DNA of 9,130 nt, taken from contig JAUWWB010000033.1 in assembly GCA_030617085.1 (NCBI GenBank), positions 1 to 9,130 on the forward strand, read 5' to 3'. This document shows, in pieces, positions 7,901 through 9,130 of the stretch; position 1 is the first letter of the stretch; the number at the start of each line of letters is the position of its first letter. Made by a program: the position numbers and the translations under genes. Source of the stretch: Candidatus Omnitrophota bacterium (GTDB taxonomy: Bacteria; Omnitrophota; Gorgyraeia; Tantalellales; Tantalellaceae). Under the pieces are notes generated by a model. The model ran no database searches. It had not been told where the DNA came from and saw nothing but the letters and a program-made list of their open reading frames with translations.

Positions 7901-9123
7901 TGTATACCCGCTATGACCCAGGGCGTTGCGTTTATATAATGAGCGATCATTTTCTTGGATTCCACGGATAGGCCTTTCCTTTTCAGGATCTCCCACAATA
8001 GATCTGTTATTTTTTCGCTCGATAATTTGTCCCAATCAAAGCAGCGCAGCAATTCCTTCGCTTCGCTTTTTTGTCCTTTCTCTAGATAATCCACTACCTT
8101 TTTAAGATTATTCGCGATTTCCTCTTTCCATTCCTCTTTTTCTTTGGTGTCGAAGGTGTCCTCTGTGTCCTGCGTTTCTTCCTCCTCGAATATATCCTCA
8201 TCCGTCTCGTCCTTTTGCTCCTGGAAGTCTTCTTCGGGTTTGCCCGGTTTTTCGTCCTTTTTATCTTCTTCAAATGTCCCGGACATCTTTTTCTTTATTT
8301 CCTCGACGATCGCTTTTGCCCTTGCTTTGACATCATCCTTTTTATCATATATCCCCATTACATACCCATTTACCAGGGATTTAAAAAGATCGTCCCGTGT
8401 CATTTTAAGGATCGACAGCACTTCCTCATAGGAAATCAGGTCCGGGGCCCACGCGTACATGGCTTCCATCGCGCGGATCCTAACCTCAATATCTTTGTCC
8501 TTTTTCATAAGCCAGATAAGGTTCTCGTTCACCACTTTCATGGCCAGTTCCGGATCCGGCTTATGCTCCAAAATAAACAACTCGACGATTTCTATTGATA
8601 GCAGCTGGATTTCGGTATTCTCGTCATGGACACCGTAACCGATACCGTTCTTCTTACGTGTAAGAAGAGTTTTCAAAATAAGCCCCTCAAGCTCCGGGAG
8701 ATCCTTGCCGTAAAGCGTCACGCTTTTCATCCATTCCAGGAGATCTTTCGCCGCCATCTTTTTATTGTGCGTACCGCTTCCCTCAAAAATTTTAACCATC
8801 TCTTGTATGTCTATATCCTCCGAGCCGCCACTCAAAAGGTGTAGTTCCCCTTCCCACGGATCACCATGATCGGACTCTGTAATATCCGGACAGTTCAGGC
8901 GGATATTACCCTTCCAGAACTCCGCCACCGGAAAGCCGCAAACCCCCGCTGAAACCGGTTCCGCCACGGCAAAGATCGAAAAGACGGTCATGACCACCGC
9001 GAGAATGCCCGAAACAAGCATCCTTAGGATGCTCCCGGATCCGGCAGGCTTACCGACATCTTCCTTTAGATCGGAAAGCCCGGAAAATTGTTTTTCCAAC
9101 GCTGTTGATAGTTCCTTTTTCAA
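1948..9123 (-). CDS. Giant multidomain protein: solenoid, caspase-like, HExxH, histidine kinase and kinase-like domains
   Basis: An uninterrupted 2,391-codon frame ending in TAA, with the first in-window start a TTG. The frame stays open through the last seven bases of the window, so the true start and ribosome site may lie outside; an internal ATG at residue 35 (9019-9021) is an alternative. In order: hydrophobic signal-like segment (36-54), helical repeats (about 85-275), acidic linker (281-335), more helical repeats (about 340-730), caspase-like region (about 766-965), HExxH region (about 1065-1170), helical linker (to about 1500), histidine-kinase region (about 1515-1820), protein-kinase-like region (about 1900-2050), unassigned C-terminus (to 2391). 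I know no single family of this architecture; each domain is called from motifs, not from a search. It has no partner genes in view and no receiver domain or response regulator. Composition differs between halves: sampled 60-base blocks are 62-70% GC near 4600-4980 and 28-45% GC near 6960-8100. Function unknown; signalling with proteolysis is an inference. Confidence 0.9.
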   Translation of the reverse strand: MKKELSTALEKQFSGLSDLKEDVGKPAGSGSILRMLVSGILAVVMTVFSIFAVAEPVSAGVCGFPVAEFWKGNIRLNCPDITESDHGDPWEGELHLLSGGSEDIDIQEMVKIFEGSGTHNKKMAAKDLLEWMKSVTLYGKDLPELEGLILKTLLTRKKNGIGYGVHDENTEIQLLSIEIVELFILEHKPDPELAMKVVNENLIWLMKKDKDIEVRIRAMEAMYAWAPDLISYEEVLSILKMTRDDLFKSLVNGYVMGIYDKKDDVKARAKAIVEEIKKKMSGTFEEDKKDEKPGKPEEDFQEQKDETDEDIFEEEETQDTEDTFDTKEKEEWKEEIANNLKKVVDYLEKGQKSEAKELLRCFDWDKLSSEKITDLLWEILKRKGLSVESKKMIAHYINATPWVIAGIHNEFYNELKQKDKLYADDWRHRVIEALFANPSIPLDKLKQWMSVRLLNGVYIGMAGNQNMKVKHLEELLEETDDEVVIKAIYKIIAAKICKKNSPDAQEAKKLLAKMLSDHKNFDCIKSALQMIKELGDDFYTIEYLRELLESEKFMAGDVCGQPNYVSHELFEIMEDIYGAVEFKIRHGNKKEAREGKRLLIDMLSVHDPPNRFSPVIALQKLVWLLDKGVDFSAIREFTEDEREVMAFLSKETVFKREKTDYYDGSLHPEAVMHVLTLFSSPYVKAAAKKLLDVLPASKDETKRFKECSKLNVVRYALALVLYRRLRVKGYTQDPSLIPVEQISGGANLLITKITGDAFLKKVWMGKGKYNVISFVAAEMWSDGDEIEEAKKQLELFNGFGLKDGQINQIRAWEVSGGPEKAKEKFLEAVMNMRPGMVNNIWYLAHGEYGEDVIEVGPGVYLKLQELADAIAYAVNKNGVNPGDILLLAENCYSGTSAKKMLEYLRKKGIVGIKCLAVSNVDTHTVMVIRDFLSEYNVLSQGAILNAMIMMLVVYGYDPCFYVIEKDGVREIFMGKYREKRDPEGNIVDSVRISEETKMLVGTVFNEETEMEMPMTDVRQDRGPPEKIHSCIEKVESLLQDTDLSPEARTLFGDILNMFRDNLPECIFLTRGAKQGFFGMGKGNARILAVDEDLLERNPLSFLHEVMHYVAEIDPAIAERTRSLSEEIAHVDSDAWFKRHREKYEKFGQKSPKWKEFFNDAMFHYDIRNITRYFFPKTDKKLAALIKLLPFFEGCDESDDVAAALDADLFQSEEGLELLRELEKELAEKGEKRSILYQNIHLHLMKAKIKARAEGGNISGKDVDKTTLRSWIEEIEEDNDEVRKNNAGDVKEVKERLRACIHDKKGRIREIILRRVNLPEDGKGALVKKFDSRVEELLGDPDGFFLKFFKWFEARVEGREKYLLGDKSAFAVDIVRRILAAEEETGTGDLLDEYAVHEFLEGFDELSHRDIIRITTELFKRGEFASAEDVLGNLKGKMSDEDLKMAAPYIKIGCDSSGFVYRGKLRDALLNGAGIAGEKAEVLVKEAYGDKLGGPGDTAPGQVLGAFLDERLGLSESGLADEVLTVRNISHDLGNMLNGVAHFYGDVAASKRSDDRLDDLRTLCKAVSTNAYDLIASAGYSKMYSEVGDKAAMKGSLDTFKGHAGALIEALGELLKDKNMTLLSGIVAERHPDKDRTRIEDICKGIILVLSTNFDIPGDGHSKPVAEDLGELLRIAVSVEYGPKNMAGCVKWDCAENIRLSKWNEGELFRVFVNILRNGAEAMKEARAAGTLTAEAEVKISARAEGRDAVIRIYNNGPHIPEDKVIAFNMGKPVSSSKGKGRGTGLDNVRKLINDNHGEIQVRNEPGEDGRGVTFTIYLPVAARSAAEAVSQDMALDVRVDPELLDILLGYPEWQKPLWEKAFEDAKETIAALPKDMLLDAIERIAKASGRIDGSAPLSWSDLSKEVCISRYYGEGTAKDVFRVEFKTKSGKQIPLAFKLEKGMIDEKELKDLELLSKNKVKAVPVFGFSHETKEGRICYVEEFIEGKTIGELAEQGMFTTGGTKKIVSALFSIASGLDGKVPMDIIPRNLIVRKDTGEVVMYDIGEWRYYIDGENLIPEDRRNFLSRLVNWYGFSNEPEKNHFIFEAIREHSYFKGEEGLDFLQEAKKELFNSGSDAEEALLAKSLCSYLATVEAERGQPAAASVAGEEARALVDEQVDSAAEAVCDLRCGVVDWVITPVNEDMASLKAAIDSKTGRKLRKDYGLETIMREYAYRGDCSDEVLLHRLESVFEGVLREMMDRKYSGKKPRALAYVPSEKEKYDIAVKALENAYNSSPEFNALRGRITLIKEENIPANGMVDEVMHVALGKMLLNYERVRKDDYGKGAKFNPEAEKRLKRFLKALVEDPSVIDEDPDIIKHILDGVKALSLRPLDFSEIEDYAEAQYETVVAL
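2974..3426 (-). other. Protein-kinase-like domain
   Basis: Residues 1900-2050 follow the kinase fold order: glycine-rich loop YGEGTAKDVFRVEF (1912-1925), strand 3 LAFKLEKG with Lys1938, a helix with candidate Glu1948 or Glu1953, hinge YVEEFIEGKTIGEL (1979-1992), catalytic loop PMDIIPRNLIV with Asp2024 and Asn2029, and metal-binding YDIG with Asp2043. The HRD His and Arg are replaced by Pro-Met, and DFG is DIG, more like aminoglycoside phosphotransferase and RIO-type kinases than eukaryotic-type Ser/Thr kinases. All four core catalytic residues remain, so it may be active. The C-terminal lobe is short and hard to delimit. Confidence 0.65.
3664..4581 (-). other. Histidine kinase region (HisKA-like plus HATPase)
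   Basis: The H-box is NISHDLGNMLNGV with candidate phospho-acceptor His1530. The ATP-binding domain shows an N-box FRVFVNILRNGAEAM (Asn1713, Asn1717), a G1-like box IYNNGPHIP (1752-1760), an F-box-like FNMGKP (1767-1772), and a G2 box GKGRGTGLDNVRKL (1778-1791), ending VTFTIYLP (1812-1819). The G1 Asp that normally contacts adenine is replaced by Asn1754. About 180 residues separate the H-box from the N-box, longer than in a minimal kinase. There is no receiver domain or response regulator in the window, so the phosphoryl target is unknown. Confidence 0.8.
5614..5931 (-). other. HExxH metallopeptidase-type region
   Basis: Residues 1102-1111 read LHEVMHYVAE: His1103, Glu1104 and His1107 make the zinc-binding and catalytic HExxH motif, in a hydrophobic helix context (LSFLHEVMHYVAE) as in true gluzincins and metzincins. 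The preceding segment has a strand-like ARILAVDEDLL. No unambiguous third zinc ligand can be assigned: Glu1111 is too close, while Glu1125/Glu1126, His1129 and Asp1131 are candidates. The five-residue pattern occurs by chance in long proteins, but placement straight after a peptidase-like region and in a helix makes it credible. Confidence 0.5.
6229..6828 (-). other. Caspase-like (clan CD-type) peptidase region
   Basis: Residues 766-965 follow the order of a caspase-like fold. A first strand YNVISFVAAE (769-778) is followed by a helix (DEIEEAKKQLELFNGFG), a long helix with a strand ending NNIWYLAHGEYGE (His845, Gly846), then ELADAIAYA and a strand into DILLLAENCYSGTSA with Cys891 in N-C-Y-S-G, and finally a strand KCLAVSN. 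His-Gly after one hydrophobic strand and Cys-x-Ser-Gly after the next is the diagnostic dyad arrangement of clan CD peptidases (caspases, metacaspases, legumain). The residue before Cys is Asn instead of the more usual Ala or Cys of DACxSG or DCCHSG. Both dyad residues are present, so activity is plausible. Family call is from motifs only. Confidence 0.65.
7204..7680 (-). other. Duplicated helical module in the HEAT-like solenoid
   Basis: Residues 482-550 and 569-640 are two related helical modules. Aligned landmarks include IYKIIAAKI with IYGAVEFKI, EAKKLLAKMLSDH (506-518) with EGKRLLIDMLSVH (594-606), SALQMIKELGDDF with ALQKLVWLLDKGVDF, and IEYLREL with IREFTED. The offset grows from 88 to 93 residues because of a small insertion. 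Amphipathic helix pairs of this kind are typical of HEAT/ARM alpha-solenoids, which usually bind proteins. Similar but more diverged helices occur at about 85-275, for example DIEVRIRAMEAMYAW and DDVKARAKAIVEEIKKKM. Confidence 0.6.
8119..8283 (-). other. Acidic low-complexity linker of the giant protein
   Basis: Residues 281-335 are dominated by Glu, Asp, Lys and Thr, with runs such as EEEETQDTEDTFDTKEKEE and no hydrophobic periodicity. It separates two helical solenoid segments and is probably disordered and flexible. The DNA is correspondingly rich in tcctc and tctt on the plus strand. Short near-repeats in it may be length-variable between strains, which the single sequence cannot show. 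Confidence 0.75.
8962..9018 (-). other. N-terminal hydrophobic segment (signal peptide or anchor) of the giant protein
   Basis: Residues 36-54 are hydrophobic (LVSGILAVVMTVFSIFAVA), preceded by Arg34 and a 33-residue stretch with several Lys, and followed by EPVSAG. The sequence before Gly60 (VSA) fits a signal peptidase I site, and FAVA before Glu55 is another. No lipobox is present, since Val precedes Cys62. By the positive-inside rule the rest of the chain would lie outside the cytoplasm, which is awkward for the ATP-using domains downstream. It is the only clear hydrophobic segment I see in the protein. Confidence 0.6.
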
Positions 9124-9130
9124 TTTTTTC

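Noticed and set aside
8932..8949. Possible lipoprotein signal around Cys62 of the giant protein
   Set aside because: The residues before Cys are Ala-Gly-Val; a lipobox needs Gly or Ala directly before Cys.

Overview
The window suggests a bacterium with fairly GC-rich but uneven composition. I lean, by inference only, towards Omnitrophota (candidate phylum OP3) or a similar uncultured Gram-negative group. The grounds are a single giant reading frame of about 2,400 codons that joins an alpha-solenoid, a caspase-like region, an HExxH motif, a histidine kinase and a protein-kinase-like region, next to a surface-polysaccharide gene and dispersed GGGGTCAG-type palindromes. No rRNA, tRNA, CRISPR array or transposase gene is visible.

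Layout. Positions 1-551 are non-coding or relic DNA. They hold a near-consensus sigma70-type promoter firing left out of the window (57-85), a REP-like palindrome with a GTAG head (145-173), a GC hairpin cluster (206-236), the last ~27 codons of a second, truncated nucleotide-sugar dehydrogenase on the minus strand (241-321), a long palindrome with flanking half-copies (331-412), a plausible rightward promoter (442-470), and an intrinsic-terminator-like hairpin (497-524) in the leader of the next gene. Positions 552-1859 (+) encode an intact 435-residue UDP-N-acetylglucosamine 6-dehydrogenase of the WbpA type. Positions 1860-1947 are a short convergent intergenic gap with a second GGGGTCAG-type element and an inverted repeat. 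Positions 1948-9123 (-) are almost entirely one giant gene whose frame is still open at the right edge, so its true start may lie outside.

The WbpA-like enzyme would supply a UDP-N-acetylglucosaminuronate precursor for surface polysaccharide. The giant protein is the most interesting content. From the N-terminus it has one hydrophobic (signal-like) segment, a helical repeat solenoid split by an acidic linker, a caspase-like region with a His-Gly and Asn-Cys-Tyr-Ser-Gly pair, an HEVMH zinc-protease-type motif, a long helical linker, a HisKA-like H-box with an HATPase domain, a protein-kinase-like domain keeping Lys, Asp, Asn and Asp-Ile-Gly but not the HRD His/Arg, and an unassigned C-terminal region. 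Putative sensing, proteolysis and phosphotransfer modules therefore sit in one chain. Its biological role cannot be read from the sequence. The two coding genes converge and share no obvious pathway.
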